64,000 nt of DNA, taken from NCBI RefSeq assembly GCF_003071065.1, contig NZ_QCXX01000012.1, forward strand, positions 55,685-119,684, read 5' to 3'. The DNA is from Sphingobacterium athyrii. Its GTDB lineage: Bacteria > Bacteroidota > Bacteroidia > Sphingobacteriales > Sphingobacteriaceae. The position numbers and the translations under genes were made by a program. Each line of letters opens with the position of its first letter. The stretch's first letter is position 1. The notes beneath the pieces were generated by a model. It had not been told where the DNA came from, made no database searches, and saw only the letters and a list, made by a program, of their open reading frames with translations. Shown here piece after piece: positions 31,776 to 41,800 of this stretch.

Positions 31776-34529
31776 TTAGGATTTCTTTGGATATTTTTGT
31801 AACCGAATATTGAGCGAGAGCATAAAATACCGGGCTAGACGATTATTTTGAACATCCAATATATCGTTACCGACAACAGCACGGGAGATTCCCGTATTCT
31901 GATTCATCAAATCGAATCCCTGAAACCGCAGCATACCCAGATTATTACGTCCAAAAGTATATTCCATATAGGCATTGATGATCGTTGGATTGATATTGCT
32001 CCATGAACTCGAATACCCCGCATTAAACTTTTGGGACAACTCCAGTCCTATGGTAAAATGCTTACCCATATACGCCTTTGAACCCAAGCCCACAATCCCC
32101 GAATGCGCCGTAATATTATCGCGAACGGGCCAATCAAATGTCGCCCGATTCAGCGAATAATTACCATTGAGCTCCGCCTCAAAAATATCGTTCCAGGCAT
32201 AGCGAAATTGAATCGCCTGTGTGAATAAAAAATGTCCACCAAAGCTTTTCTTATCATTGACATACGATATATTGTTGTAGTAATCAGCATTCCCGTTAAG
32301 GCTCATCTGTAAGTTATCCGAAAACAAAGAAGCTGTAAAAAGATAGTAACTTTTGAGATCAAAATAGCCTTCAGTATTGCGGTACGTTGTTTTTTGCACT
32401 GTTGAATTAGGCTCGATCGTGCGGTTTGCCACAATTTTATCATTGACAAGGTTATAAGCAAGACTAGCTTCAAGATATTGTCCTTTACGTGTCATGGATT
32501 TACGATATTTTGAAACGATACTATGTGCAAATTCAGATTTCAGATCCTTATTCCCAATAACAATATTCTGGGTATTGGTATTATCCACTACAGGTTGTAT
32601 CTGATAAAAACTAGGCTGATTATTTCGTCCATAATAATCTATGGCAAGATCCTCGTCTTTCGTAAACTTCCATTTTAGCCCTGCCGAAGGAACAAGATTG
32701 ACATTCGGATAGGAAGTTCGTATGTTTTCATTTGTTAAAGCCCCGGTTAATTCCGATGCCTGGACCGCAAAACCCAAATTTATCTTAACATTTTTTCCTA
32801 TATCCTGACGGTAGACCATCCCGACCTTATTATTAGCAAAAGAATAATCGTATTTTAAACTTAACGAATCTATCTCAGATTGAAGTGTATTATCGATAGT
32901 CGAACGACTGGCATCAATTCTTGTGTAATCAAAATCGTAATTGATCTCCAAAACACCGCCCAGATCCACAGGCTCAACAAGTGACAAGCGGCTTTGGATA
33001 TTTTTACTTTCGTTATTGGATCGGATCATTTGATTTAGGTAAGTATTTGTGACCTTAGGGGGAGTCAGGCTACTATCTATTGCTGTATTATCATCACTTA
33101 ATACTTCATCTTTATCCAAGGAGTTAAAGTCTGAATGAAAAGTATATAGTATTTTTCGGCCCGGTTTATCAAAACTACGCACATAAAACAGATTAAGGGC
33201 TGCTGCAGGGCTCTCGGTACTATTCGCGGCCTCATATTTACCCGTACTGCTCAATCTATTGTTTCTTATCCGCCGATCTTTTAATGTTCGGCTTGTGGAA
33301 TTGGTCCAGGACAGTTTTGGAGAGATCTTTAATTGATCTTTAGACGACAGCTTCATGTCAAAGTCCCAGTCCATCTTGTGTGTCCGGTCAACCGACTTTA
33401 TTTTGTAATCCTCATAGTTACTGATTGCTGTATTACTTCCTTTTCCAGAGCCATAGATGGACTGCAAAAAAGAATTTCCTACCGTATTATTATTACGCTG
33501 TGTAAAAGAATATTTTCCACTGGCGTTCACCTTTTTGGAAAGCGGACTGGAAAAACTTGCCCCAATAGAACTTATCTTATTAACACCATCGGTGGGATCA
33601 GCAAAATCCGCCAGTTCGCCCATCTCCCGTTCCCGCTCTCCTCCATTCGGAGAACCGAAGGAAAAGAGATTGGTATTTGTATTATTCATCGAAGACACCA
33701 TGGAATATTCCTTTCCATTATCAAATCTATTCACCCCGATACTTCCCAAATAGCGCTCCGCGGTTCCCCCGCCCAATGTCGCCTGCCCAAAGGTGATTTT
33801 TTTCTTATCTTCCTTAAGAACAATATTCAGTACTTTCTCGGACTCTGCGCTTTTGATCCCTTTGGCCGTGGCTTCATCGCCATAAAAATCAATGACCTGC
33901 ACACTCTTCACGAAATCTGCCGGAAGGTTCCGTGTAGCTGTAAGCACATCGCCACCAAAGAATTTTTTACCATCAACTTTTACCGAAGATATCGCTTTCC
34001 CAAAAGCATAGACGGATCCGTCTCTGGATACTTGCACGTTGGGCAAGGCTTTGAGCGCCTCCTCTAAAAGTGCCCTTCGATCGAACTGAAAAGCCTCTAG
34101 ATTAAACTGCACGGTATCTTGCTTATAGACAATAGGTTTGTATTTTTGGATAACGATTTCTTTGAGCAAGGACACATGTGGAAACATGGTCAATTTCCCC
34201 ACATCTAATTTGGCTGTGCTGCTATTATATAGTGGATAACTTCTTTCGAGAATACTCAAACCTATCTGGCTACAGCTTATGCGAATGTCGTTGCCCAGAA
34301 CCCGTCCAAAGCGGAAATAGCCGGTAGCTGAAGTTGACGTAAATAAGGTATCACGCGAGCTCGTCAAATGCACACTAACACCTTTCAGCGGACTGCCGGC
34401 AGTATCTACAACAATTCCATAAACTTCTTTTTTTGTCGCCTGACCAAAAGTGCTTTTAGGCAGAAAAAATAAGCTTATAATGGATAACAAAAGTATAAAC
34501 CGGATTATATCCCCGCCCCTTAGTTTCAT
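31776..34529 (-). CDS. Outer-membrane beta-barrel protein with N-terminal carboxypeptidase-like domain
   Basis: 917 residues from the ATG at 34529 (an upstream ATG at 34553 adds eight residues before the signal peptide). The hydrophobic signal FILLLSIISLFFLPKSTFG is followed by a CarboxypepD-regulatory-like domain (VYGIVVDTAGSPLKGVSVHL) and a plug-like segment with LLEEALKALPNVQVSRDG and KKFFGGDVLTATRNLPADF. The rest (about 250-917) is a long series of amphipathic strands ending in a phenylalanine-rich last strand (YFMLSLNIRLQKYP). It resembles TonB-dependent-receptor-like proteins of the outer membrane beta-barrel family 14 type in Bacteroidota. No SusD partner is next to it. Ligand unknown; iron link suggested only by the neighbouring ferritin. 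Confidence 0.85.
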   Translation of the reverse strand: MKLRGGDIIRFILLLSIISLFFLPKSTFGQATKKEVYGIVVDTAGSPLKGVSVHLTSSRDTLFTSTSATGYFRFGRVLGNDIRISCSQIGLSILERSYPLYNSSTAKLDVGKLTMFPHVSLLKEIVIQKYKPIVYKQDTVQFNLEAFQFDRRALLEEALKALPNVQVSRDGSVYAFGKAISSVKVDGKKFFGGDVLTATRNLPADFVKSVQVIDFYGDEATAKGIKSAESEKVLNIVLKEDKKKITFGQATLGGGTAERYLGSIGVNRFDNGKEYSMVSSMNNTNTNLFSFGSPNGGEREREMGELADFADPTDGVNKISSIGASFSSPLSKKVNASGKYSFTQRNNNTVGNSFLQSIYGSGKGSNTAISNYEDYKIKSVDRTHKMDWDFDMKLSSKDQLKISPKLSWTNSTSRTLKDRRIRNNRLSSTGKYEAANSTESPAAALNLFYVRSFDKPGRKILYTFHSDFNSLDKDEVLSDDNTAIDSSLTPPKVTNTYLNQMIRSNNESKNIQSRLSLVEPVDLGGVLEINYDFDYTRIDASRSTIDNTLQSEIDSLSLKYDYSFANNKVGMVYRQDIGKNVKINLGFAVQASELTGALTNENIRTSYPNVNLVPSAGLKWKFTKDEDLAIDYYGRNNQPSFYQIQPVVDNTNTQNIVIGNKDLKSEFAHSIVSKYRKSMTRKGQYLEASLAYNLVNDKIVANRTIEPNSTVQKTTYRNTEGYFDLKSYYLFTASLFSDNLQMSLNGNADYYNNISYVNDKKSFGGHFLFTQAIQFRYAWNDIFEAELNGNYSLNRATFDWPVRDNITAHSGIVGLGSKAYMGKHFTIGLELSQKFNAGYSSSWSNINPTIINAYMEYTFGRNNLGMLRFQGFDLMNQNTGISRAVVGNDILDVQNNRLARYFMLSLNIRLQKYPKKS

Positions 34530-34611
34530 CAAACAGACTTTGCAATAATACAATTCAATATAAGAATTCTTAAGCTATTAACGTAAAAAGTTGTGATTTT
34601 GTATAAAAAAA

Positions 34612-34638
34612 AACGAGTTGTTAGGAAAACAACTCGTT
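34612..34638 (-). terminator. Terminator of ferritin gene
   Basis: AACGAGTTGTT (34612-34622) and AACAACTCGTT (34628-34638) pair over 11 bases around AGGAA; on the minus strand nine T follow. Confidence 0.88.
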
Positions 34639-34663
34639 CTTTCAACTAATTTTTTATAATCTG

Positions 34664-35191
34664 TTACTCACCAGCAAAGGTAACCTTCACAAGATGTTTG
34701 TCAATTTCCCAACGGCCAGTACCATCCTCACCAATGACATCAAATAATTCCAGGATACGTCGCGCAACAAATTCCTCCTCTACCTGCTCTTCAAGGAACC
34801 ATTGTACAAAGTTGAAGGTTACATAATCCTTCGCTTTGGCACATTTATCAGCAATATTATTAAATTGCTCTGTTACAAACATTTCCTGCTCCAAAGTCTG
34901 CTCAAATACACCACGGAATGATTCAAAATCTTGTGGGATACCTGTGATCTCCGGAGAGATTGCACGTCCACCACGATTGTTGATGTAGTTGAAAAGTTTC
35001 AACATGTGCTCACGCTCTTCGTTAGACTGCTTTGCAAAAAACTCAGCAGCATTTTCTAAACCTTGATCATCACACCATGAAGACATCGCCAGATATAGTG
35101 CCGAAGAGTGTGCTTCTACTTTGATCTGTGCATTTAGTATATTTTCGATCTCTTCTTTCAAAGAAGATTTTAATTTCAATAAATCTTTCAT
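34664..35191 (-). CDS. Ferritin
   Basis: 175 residues, the size of bacterial non-haem ferritin (FtnA type). Ferroxidase-site residues are placed as expected: Glu in LNAQIKVEAHSSALYLAM (about 19-36), EEREHM with Glu and His (about 57-62), and Glu in TLEQEMFVTEQFNNIA (about 98-113) and WFLEEQVEEEF (about 131-141). It stores iron in a 24-subunit shell in the cytoplasm. It is a single-gene unit with a clear -7 box upstream (35256-35263) and a strong terminator. The feo genes elsewhere in the window supply Fe2+. Confidence 0.95.
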   Translation of the reverse strand: MKDLLKLKSSLKEEIENILNAQIKVEAHSSALYLAMSSWCDDQGLENAAEFFAKQSNEEREHMLKLFNYINNRGGRAISPEITGIPQDFESFRGVFEQTLEQEMFVTEQFNNIADKCAKAKDYVTFNFVQWFLEEQVEEEFVARRILELFDVIGEDGTGRWEIDKHLVKVTFAGE

Positions 35192-35255
35192 ATTTACCTT
35201 AAGTTTAATTTCTAAAACAATATCAGGTGATATACCTTATCATCCGATTACATTA

Positions 35256-35263
35256 CAAAGATA
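35256..35263 (-). promoter_or_regulatory. -7 box of the ferritin promoter
   Basis: On the minus strand this reads TATCTTTG, an exact TAnnTTTG match, about 65 bases upstream of the ferritin ATG. The remaining bases of the 380-base spacer 35192-35573 are AT-rich and hold, besides the terminator at 35505-35553, nothing else I can recognise. Confidence 0.6.
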
Positions 35264-35504
35264 CATCGGATTTGGAAAATCTGTATAAATAATCTGCAAT
35301 ACAAATTCAGTCTAAATTAGACAGGCAAACCGCAACTTGTTTAGAATCAATACAATTACAAATACCACTCATAGATACTTTCAATAACCCATAAATTTAA
35401 TTAATGATAGGCCCATTACCCAAAAAAAACGTCGATTTTCAATAAATAAAGCAGGATAAGAAAAGGATACTTATTTAATTTTAATTTAAATAAGCAAACC
35501 ATAT

Positions 35505-35553
35505 AACAGAAAAAGCGGTATATCTCTTGTTTAGACACACCGCTTTTTCTGTT
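35505..35553 (-). terminator. Terminator after the small Cys protein gene
   Basis: AACAGAAAAAGCGGT (35505-35519) and ACCGCTTTTTCTGTT (35539-35553) pair over 15 bases with a 19-base loop. Confidence 0.75.
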
Positions 35554-35573
35554 ATTTTATATAAAATATCTGC

Positions 35574-35948
35574 TTATGCCAAGACAGCAAAAGGCGATAC
35601 CTGTAGACAGGTCCGGATAACCGAATTTAATTCCATCATAAACTTAGCGCCATCCAGCAGCTCGCGAAGCTGAAGTACATCCTCTACGGCAAGAATGAAG
35701 CATCTCTCTGTCCGAAAAGGCATAACAATCTCAAAATCAGATGAACGCGTGGTATCATTGATCATGTATTCTACATCAATGGCATCCATACGCTTTTTGA
35801 ATTTCAAAAAGTCTGACACCGAAAAAGATGTCGTTTCGTTATTATACTCCAACCAGAAGCAATTTTTACGGCTACATTGATAAACCGTACCAGCTGTAGT
35901 GGAAAATACTTCTTCAACGTGCGCTAATGGACAAACCAATTTTGACAT
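35574..35948 (-). CDS. Uncharacterised small Cys-containing protein
   Basis: 124 residues from the ATG at 35948, which has AGAAGG eight bases upstream; a longer frame adds ten residues but without a better site. It begins MSKLVCPLAHVEEVF and has CSRKNCFWLEYNNETTSF (Cys about 24 and 29), with further Cys near 82 and 114. The N-terminal pattern, a short cysteine motif followed by a conserved Trp-containing strand, recalls small zinc-ribbon-like or DUF6686-like proteins known from Bacteroidota, but I cannot name the family with confidence. It shares strand and vicinity with ferritin. The product seems cytosolic; no signal or membrane segment. Confidence 0.65.
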   Translation of the reverse strand: MSKLVCPLAHVEEVFSTTAGTVYQCSRKNCFWLEYNNETTSFSVSDFLKFKKRMDAIDVEYMINDTTRSSDFEIVMPFRTERCFILAVEDVLQLRELLDGAKFMMELNSVIRTCLQVSPFAVLA

Positions 35949-36173
35949 TTTTATTACCTTCTCTTTTAAACTGCTCAAAAATAAATATTATTTATAATCA
36001 ATCCAAGTAAAACAGCTAATTATTTTGATTTAATATAAATAAGCTCCCCGTCCGGTATTGCTGGTAAGTCGCGAATCTCCCCGAACAGGCTAAAAAAACA
36101 AGCAAGCCGAAGAAGCGAGCAGCGCTTGAATACCTAAAAAAAGGCCGGCACAACTCGATGGTTCCCATAAAAA

Positions 36174-36201
36174 AAGGAGGTCAGCTTAAACTGACCTCCT
36201 T
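36174..36201 (-). terminator. Terminator of the hpf transcript
   Basis: AAGGAGGTCAG (36174-36184) and CTGACCTCCTT (36191-36201) pair over 11 bases around CTTAAA; seven T follow on the minus strand. The spacer 35979-36173 contains nothing else that I can identify. Confidence 0.88.
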
Positions 36202-36223
36202 CCTTATAAGTATGTAATATTTT

Positions 36224-36583
36224 TTAATCGTATTCTTCCTCTTCTTCTTCCTCTACAGAAAGTACTTCTTTGCGATTGCTAATAACTGTATTTTTTGTCT
36301 TTGTTTTATATTTGTTAATCTGCCTACGTAAGGATTCTACAGCGATATCCGTCGCCTCCTCAAAACTCTTCGCCTGCCCTTTTGCGAAAAGTTGGCTTCC
36401 GGGAATGTTCAGTTTGATCTCTGAAATCTTATTTGCCTCGTCATCGACATTTTCCAATCGCAGGTAGCATTCACCACCGATAATTGAATCCAAAAACTGC
36501 TCTAATTTTCCTGTCTTCTTTTTAATGAATTCGATTAACTTTTGATCTGCATTAAATCGAATGGATTGCACAGTAATGTTCAT
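36224..36583 (-). CDS. hpf: Ribosome hibernation-promoting factor (short HPF/RaiA type)
   Basis: 119 residues. MNITVQSIRFNADQKLIEFI (1-20), VDDEANKISEIKLNIPG near 46-62 and SFEEATDIAVESLRRQINKYK (about 74-94) are the HPF/YfiA fold. It ends in an acidic tail of seven to eight Glu (VEEEEEEEYD), as seen in Bacteroidota members. It binds the 30S subunit and blocks translation or dimerises ribosomes in stationary phase. It follows the recombinase gene by 14 bases and shares its transcript with rpsU upstream, a block that is conserved in Bacteroidota. Confidence 0.92.
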   Translation of the reverse strand: MNITVQSIRFNADQKLIEFIKKKTGKLEQFLDSIIGGECYLRLENVDDEANKISEIKLNIPGSQLFAKGQAKSFEEATDIAVESLRRQINKYKTKTKNTVISNRKEVLSVEEEEEEEYD

Positions 36584-36597
36584 TTTTCCTCCTTTTT

Positions 36598-37479
36598 TTA
36601 AGCTTTTGGATGAGCTTGTTTATAAATAGACTTCAATCGTTCTGCTGAGTTGTGCGTGTACACCTGCGTCGCCGCAAGTCCTGCATGTCCCAACAGTTCT
36701 TTAATTGCATTTAAATCTGCCCCGTTATCCAGTAGGGCCGTTGCGAACGTATGCCTCAAAATATGAGGACTCCGTTTACCTTGTGTGGAAATCAGTGTTA
36801 AATAACGATGCACAATATCATAGATTAGCTTGGCATACGCTGGTTTCCCTTCTTTCGTAACAATCAGTAAGCTGTTATTAGTATCAACAAATTGCGACGC
36901 TTTTTGTTGCAAATAGTTTTTCAATTCTTTTACCAAAAGATCATTTATCGGAACAAGCCTTTCTTTGCTCCTTTTACCTAATATAAGAATATTTTTGTTA
37001 AAAAAATCTATATCCTGCTCCTTAATTTTCAACAGTTCGGCCAAACGAATTCCCGTCCCAAAAAGAAGTTCCATGACCATGTAATTGCGGCGTGACTCAA
37101 AATCATCCTGCTCTTGTTCCAGATGATCCAGCAGACGAACCAGTTTTTCTTTCTCCACAACGACAGGTAGCTTCTTTGCAGTCTTTAAGGCCTTAATAAG
37201 GGTCATCGGATTTTTATCCAGGCAGTCCTCACGTTGAAGAAATTTAAAATAGGTCCGCAACGAAGACATGCTTCGATTGACTGAACTCGCATTCTTACCG
37301 GACTCCATCATCTTCGCGAAGTAATGCCGTAAATCCCGGTAAACAACATCCGATAACACAAGTCCCTCAGCATTTAAAAAAGACCAAAACATCTCCAACT
37401 CGTGCCGATAGGCAACAACCGTATGTTCTGAATATCTTTTTTCAATCTGCAAATACCGAATAAACTCCTTTTCCAACAT
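36598..37479 (-). CDS. xerC: Tyrosine recombinase XerC/XerD type
   Basis: 293 residues. The N-terminal SAM-like core-binding domain covers about 1-90. The catalytic residues of the C-terminal domain are present: Arg in GTGIRLAEL (about 143-151), Lys in KRSKERLVP (about 171-179), His-x2-Arg in HILRHTFAT (about 239-247), His in LLGHAGLAATQVYTH with Tyr nucleophile (about 263-277). It resolves chromosome dimers at dif with a partner recombinase. The rpsU-xer-hpf arrangement is typical of housekeeping rather than mobile recombinases, so no integrase role is suggested. Assignment to XerC or XerD is not certain. Confidence 0.88.
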   Translation of the reverse strand: MLEKEFIRYLQIEKRYSEHTVVAYRHELEMFWSFLNAEGLVLSDVVYRDLRHYFAKMMESGKNASSVNRSMSSLRTYFKFLQREDCLDKNPMTLIKALKTAKKLPVVVEKEKLVRLLDHLEQEQDDFESRRNYMVMELLFGTGIRLAELLKIKEQDIDFFNKNILILGKRSKERLVPINDLLVKELKNYLQQKASQFVDTNNSLLIVTKEGKPAYAKLIYDIVHRYLTLISTQGKRSPHILRHTFATALLDNGADLNAIKELLGHAGLAATQVYTHNSAERLKSIYKQAHPKA

Positions 37480-37529
37480 AATTTCCCTCGCTATACTATC
37501 CTCAAATTACAAACTTAAAAGCACAAAAA

Positions 37530-37556
37530 AAAGGGAAAAGCAATGCTTTTCCCTTT
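37530..37556 (-). terminator. Terminator downstream of rpsU
   Basis: Perfect 13-base arms (37530-37542 and 37544-37556) with a one-base centre and core GGGAAAAGC / GCTTTTCCC. A and T runs flank both sides. It lies between rpsU and the recombinase gene, so part of the rpsU transcript ends here. Confidence 0.8.
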
Positions 37557-37582
37557 ATATTTTTAAATTCTCAGCGAATCAA

Positions 37583-37777
37583 TTAGTTAGCCACATCTTG
37601 ATTCAAAGATTGTTTGTAAATCGCTTTTTTCACTTGAATGCGACGAGTTACAGATCTCTTTTCATAAGCTTGACGTGAACGCAACTCTCTTAAAACGCCA
37701 GTTTTCTCGAATTTCTTCTTGAAACGTTTTAATGCTCTATCTAAAGATTCTCCTTCTTTTACATTTACGATAATCAT
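37583..37777 (-). CDS. rpsU: Ribosomal protein bS21
   Basis: 64 residues. MIIVNVKEGESLDRALKRFK (1-20) and KTGVLRELRSRQAYEKRS (about 25-42) are the standard S21 sequence. It is part of the 30S subunit and supports initiation. In Bacteroidota it contacts the anti-Shine-Dalgarno end of 16S rRNA together with bS6 and bS18, so many genes lack strong ribosome sites. Short single-gene unit with a terminator directly downstream. Confidence 0.97.
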   Translation of the reverse strand: MIIVNVKEGESLDRALKRFKKKFEKTGVLRELRSRQAYEKRSVTRRIQVKKAIYKQSLNQDVAN

Positions 37778-37867
37778 GCGTTGTATATACCTCCTTTCGT
37801 CGCTTTTAAAATTTAAAGTGGGACAAAGGTACGATATTTACATTGAATAAGAAAAGAAAAATAAATT

Positions 37868-38500
37868 TTATATTAATCCAAATTCCTCCAAAATCGTTCT
37901 CAAAGGTTTCTCCTTGGTACACAATGCCGTATGCCAGCCTAATTGCTTCGCTGTGGCCAAATGCTGCGGGCTATCGTCGATAAATAACGTCTCCGCAGGA
38001 TTTAATTCCTGCTCCGCCATGACCAATTCGAAAATCTCGGCGTCCGGTTTACGCATGCCCACCAAATGCGAATAATAGGTTTTTTCAAAAAATCCTTCGT
38101 TGTCGGCAACAGCATATTTTTCATAAATTGCATTCATACAGTACGCATAATGAATAGCATTATTATTGCTCAACAAAAAAGTACGGTACTCTTCTTTCAA
38201 TTGCAATAATAACGCATGATGCCCCTCCGGAACGCCAATCAATAAACTGTTCCATGCGCCATCAATTTGCGCGTCGGTCAGGGCTGGATTTTTGGTAATC
38301 GCACGAATCCCATCCCGGAATTGCGCAGCACTAATTTTTCCCTTGTCAAAATCGTCAAAAAGTGCACTTTGGCCATGATGCCCAAAAACTTCGTCAACAT
38401 TTTCTATACCTAACTGAGTAAAAGCAACTTTCAATTTCATAAAGTCGATCATGAAGATTACATTTCCATAATCAAGAACAATATTTTTAATTTTTTCCAT
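37868..38500 (-). CDS. HAD-family phosphatase (YihX-like)
   Basis: 210 residues from the ATG at 38500 (an upstream start at 38548 would add 16 residues without similarity to the family). Motif I is IVLDYGNVIF (about 6-15, nucleophile Asp), motif II LLSNNNAIHY (about 108-117), motif III with Lys in GMRKPDAEIFELV, and motif IV LFIDDSPQHL (about 171-180). It belongs to HAD-IA phosphatases that act on sugar or nucleoside phosphates. Specific substrate not readable. Single-gene unit, adjacent to tRNA-Met on the other strand. Confidence 0.88.
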   Translation of the reverse strand: MEKIKNIVLDYGNVIFMIDFMKLKVAFTQLGIENVDEVFGHHGQSALFDDFDKGKISAAQFRDGIRAITKNPALTDAQIDGAWNSLLIGVPEGHHALLLQLKEEYRTFLLSNNNAIHYAYCMNAIYEKYAVADNEGFFEKTYYSHLVGMRKPDAEIFELVMAEQELNPAETLFIDDSPQHLATAKQLGWHTALCTKEKPLRTILEEFGLI

Positions 38501-38589
38501 CGAATTATTTTGAAATACCGATACAAATATCGATAATTGCATCGTCAAAACGGCATAACCGATGCTAAAATTGACAAAACAAACGACCT

Positions 38590-38663
38590 GCTCCTATAGC
38601 TCAGTCGGTTAGAGTAGAAGACTCATAATCTTTTGGTCCCTGGTTCGAGCCCAGGTGGGAGCA
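38590..38663 (+). tRNA. tRNA-Met (CAT), elongator type
   Basis: 74 bases with acceptor arms GCTCCTA and TGGGAGC, D arm AGCTCAGTCGGTTAGAG, anticodon loop CTCATAA (anticodon CAT), T loop TTCGAGC and discriminator A. The first base pair is G-C, so it is not the initiator tRNA. A tRNA-Ile with modified CAT is possible but less likely. Confidence 0.93.
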
Positions 38664-38669
38664 CAAAAC

Positions 38670-38706
38670 AAAAAGTCGCTTTTCCATATTGGAAAGCGAC
38701 TTTTTT
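38670..38706 (+). terminator. Terminator after tRNA-Met
   Basis: AAAAGTCGCTTTTCC and GGAAAGCGACTTTT pair with a single bulged T; six T follow. It ends the tRNA transcript. Confidence 0.85.
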
Positions 38707-38839
38707 GCGTTTAATTCCCGCTCTTCACCTATTTTCGCCGGATAGTACCTATTACCGTCTGCACAGGTTTACCATCTGTTTTAGCCATTTTACAATTCGT
38801 TAGAACAAATGCCCAGGATAACAACAAACCGGAATGTCG

Positions 38840-41800
38840 TTAGATATCTTTTCTATTATCATCTGAATCAATATCAATCAGTTTGTTGTACGGATCCACA
38901 CCGACTTGTGTAGGTTTTTGATCTACAACCAATGTCAACGTATTATTGATCTGATCAATACGATGTTTTTTGAGGTAAATTTCCTGTGGTTTGCCATTGT
39001 TCTTATCCGCCGCTTTTGAAAAAACACCAACCTCAATATAGTCCCTCAGCGGCAAGGATTTCAATGTCACCCGATCTGATTTTTTAAATAACAACGGTTT
39101 GCTTCCTTGATCATTGTAACTCTTTTTCCCATTGGCATCCACGCGATACTTAGCCACTTCGAATTGAATATCCACTTGATATTTTCCATTTTTCAACTTT
39201 CTAGTACTCACCTTCTCCACTTTATTATTGTACAGGGTGATCGTCTCAAACATGTCTTTAATCAGATAACGCAGGGAGTCAGGTGTCGCTCTGCGAAAGT
39301 AATCCACAAATTCCAAGGATGTTGTATAAGGTGGATTTTGGAAGGCCGTACTTTCCAAATAAGCTTTTGCTGTTTGGTTGAATACATCTTCCCCAAGGTA
39401 GTCACTCAGCGCGTACAATACCAATGAGCCTTTTTGATAATGGATATACATTTGGTTCTCATTGTACATGAGCGGTTTTTCCCCTAATTTCTCCGCGCTT
39501 CTTCCAGTTAAGTAGCCATCCAGTGCGTCTTTGAGAAACTTGCGCATCTGTCCTTTTCCATACCTCTTTTCCAGTACTTTCAAAGAGGAATATTCAGACA
39601 TACTTTCTGACATCAATGTGGCTCCCTGTGTATTGGCACCGACAACTTGATGTGCCCACCACTGATGCGCTATTTCATGCGCGGTCACAGCATAAGGATA
39701 ATCCACCGCATCGTCTTTTTTCTCATCCACATCCGCAATAAAACCTATCGCCTCCGAGAAGGGAATGGTATTGGCAAAAGACTGCGCAAAAGTTCCGGCT
39801 GTTCGGGGAAATTCAACGATTCGAAGTTGCCGATGTTGATAAGGACTATATTGGCTGGTATAATAGGCCAAGGAAGCCTTGCTCGAGGCCATCATCCGAT
39901 CAAGATTGTAGGTATGCCCTTTGTGGTAATAGATTTCCAAATTAACCCCATTCCATTGATCCTTTTTCACTTCATATCGAGCGGAATTAAAAGCAAAGAA
40001 ATTCAGAATCGCTGAATCCATTTTATACTGGTAATATTTTCTTCCGTTTTTCTCCCACTGTTTGGTCAAGTACCCCGGAGCAATGGCCAATTGATCCCTA
40101 TCCGTACTTACAGTTGCCTCAAACCGAATCCAGTCTGCATCATTTGAAATATAATTGTTCTTTCGCGCATTGGAATCCGTAGGCAAAGCCATACGATCCC
40201 GGTAAGGTAATCCATATTTTTTACGGATATCATTATCCACCAGCTCGCCCCGATCTAAATAACCGATATTCGGAAATAGCATATTGTTAATGAAAGTTCC
40301 ATTGCCTTTAACAGGAGACTTTTCATTGACCCACGTATTAACCGGACTAACTGTACTAAAGTTTAAGATGATAGAATCCCCCGGTGCCATTGGCTTGGCC
40401 AACTTATAGATATTGAAATTATAAATATCATCGGCCGATATCAGCTTATGAGGCACATCGAAAGAAAAGGTATAGTCATAGTCATTATAATTGACAAAAA
40501 TAGAGTCTATGGTAAACGTAGTCTTATTCTTAAGCACATAAGAAGCCTGTGCTTTAAAGCTACGCGTGGAAGGATGGATATCCATATTGAACTTGATGTC
40601 AACAACACGGGGCTGAGGCCGAAATTGATATTTTTTGTACTTCTTTTCCCATTCCACGGACTGCTTTTCATGATCAAGACTTGTATAATAAGGATTTTTA
40701 ATATGGTTCTCATAATATATGCCCGCACCGATCCCCACAAAGCCAATAAAGCTCAGGAGAAGGACAGTTATACTCGCCGGGCTTAAGTTTGTTTTTAATA
40801 TTTCCCAACGCTCCCTCATCCCCGAAAATCCACCTCTACGCCAAAGTAAGAGGGCTATCGTAAGAAAAAACACCGCAAATAGCAGCCAATAGACACGATA
40901 GGTTAAAAAGGGTAAGATATAGCCAAAACCGTCCATATCTGAATAGTCAAGCCCCGGCCCTTGGTTAAACTGATAAATCGCCTGCTCCACGCCTACCATC
41001 GATAAAAATGGCAATCCGATAAATAAGGTTAACAGGACAAAAAAACCAGCCAGATAATTTTTGAAGAGCGTATGTACAAAGATGGCCACAAATAGCCATA
41101 CGATATTTGCCAACATACCATACACCATCAAGTGCATGATGTATTGCCCGATTTCGAAATGATAATAATGATGATAGACCTGAAATGCCATACAGGTGAG
41201 CATCACCACTGCAAGCAAGGTCAGTTGCATTAAGATGATCGCGATTATTTTGGAGCCCATGAGCGCCCAGTTCGGAACTGGTGTCGCATCCAATAATCCG
41301 CCCATCCGTGTAATGCTGCCACGATGAACCAATAAACCACTGAAGAGAAAAGTCAGAATCAACAAAAAGAATTTAAAGGTCGTTCCCGGTATCATCAGCA
41401 TTTTCCAGGTAACAGGATAAGTCGAGGTACCGAAAATCGCACCGATTGTACTAGCCATCAAGATGATAAACAATACGCCGACCAGGGTTAGAATCAAAAA
41501 AACCGGATTTTTAACAATGTATCGATAGTCATACCGCGCAAGTGTCCAAGTCGTTTTCAAATAGTGGACGATTGAAAAGTCGTAGTTCACTTTCGGTAGA
41601 TTGAGCCGAAAAACACTGTCAAAATTATTTTTTGTCAATCGTTTTCCTTTCTTGCCTGTCTTCACTGAAATGGAATCCTGTGAGAAAGAAAATAAAAGGT
41701 AAAATCCGCCAATAAACAATGCGGCTACAGCAAGCCATATCAGACGATTATAGATAATTGCTCCCAGAAAAGGAAGATTGTTTGTGTTCTTTTCTTCAGG

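Noticed and set aside
33333..34067. 244-codon frame on the plus strand
   Set aside because: It is antisense to the outer-membrane barrel gene, with no family pattern and no ribosome site; a shadow frame.
36598..37479. Tyrosine recombinase as a sign of a mobile element
   Set aside because: It is flanked by rpsU and hpf as in the Bacteroidota core genome and no attachment repeats or phage genes are near.
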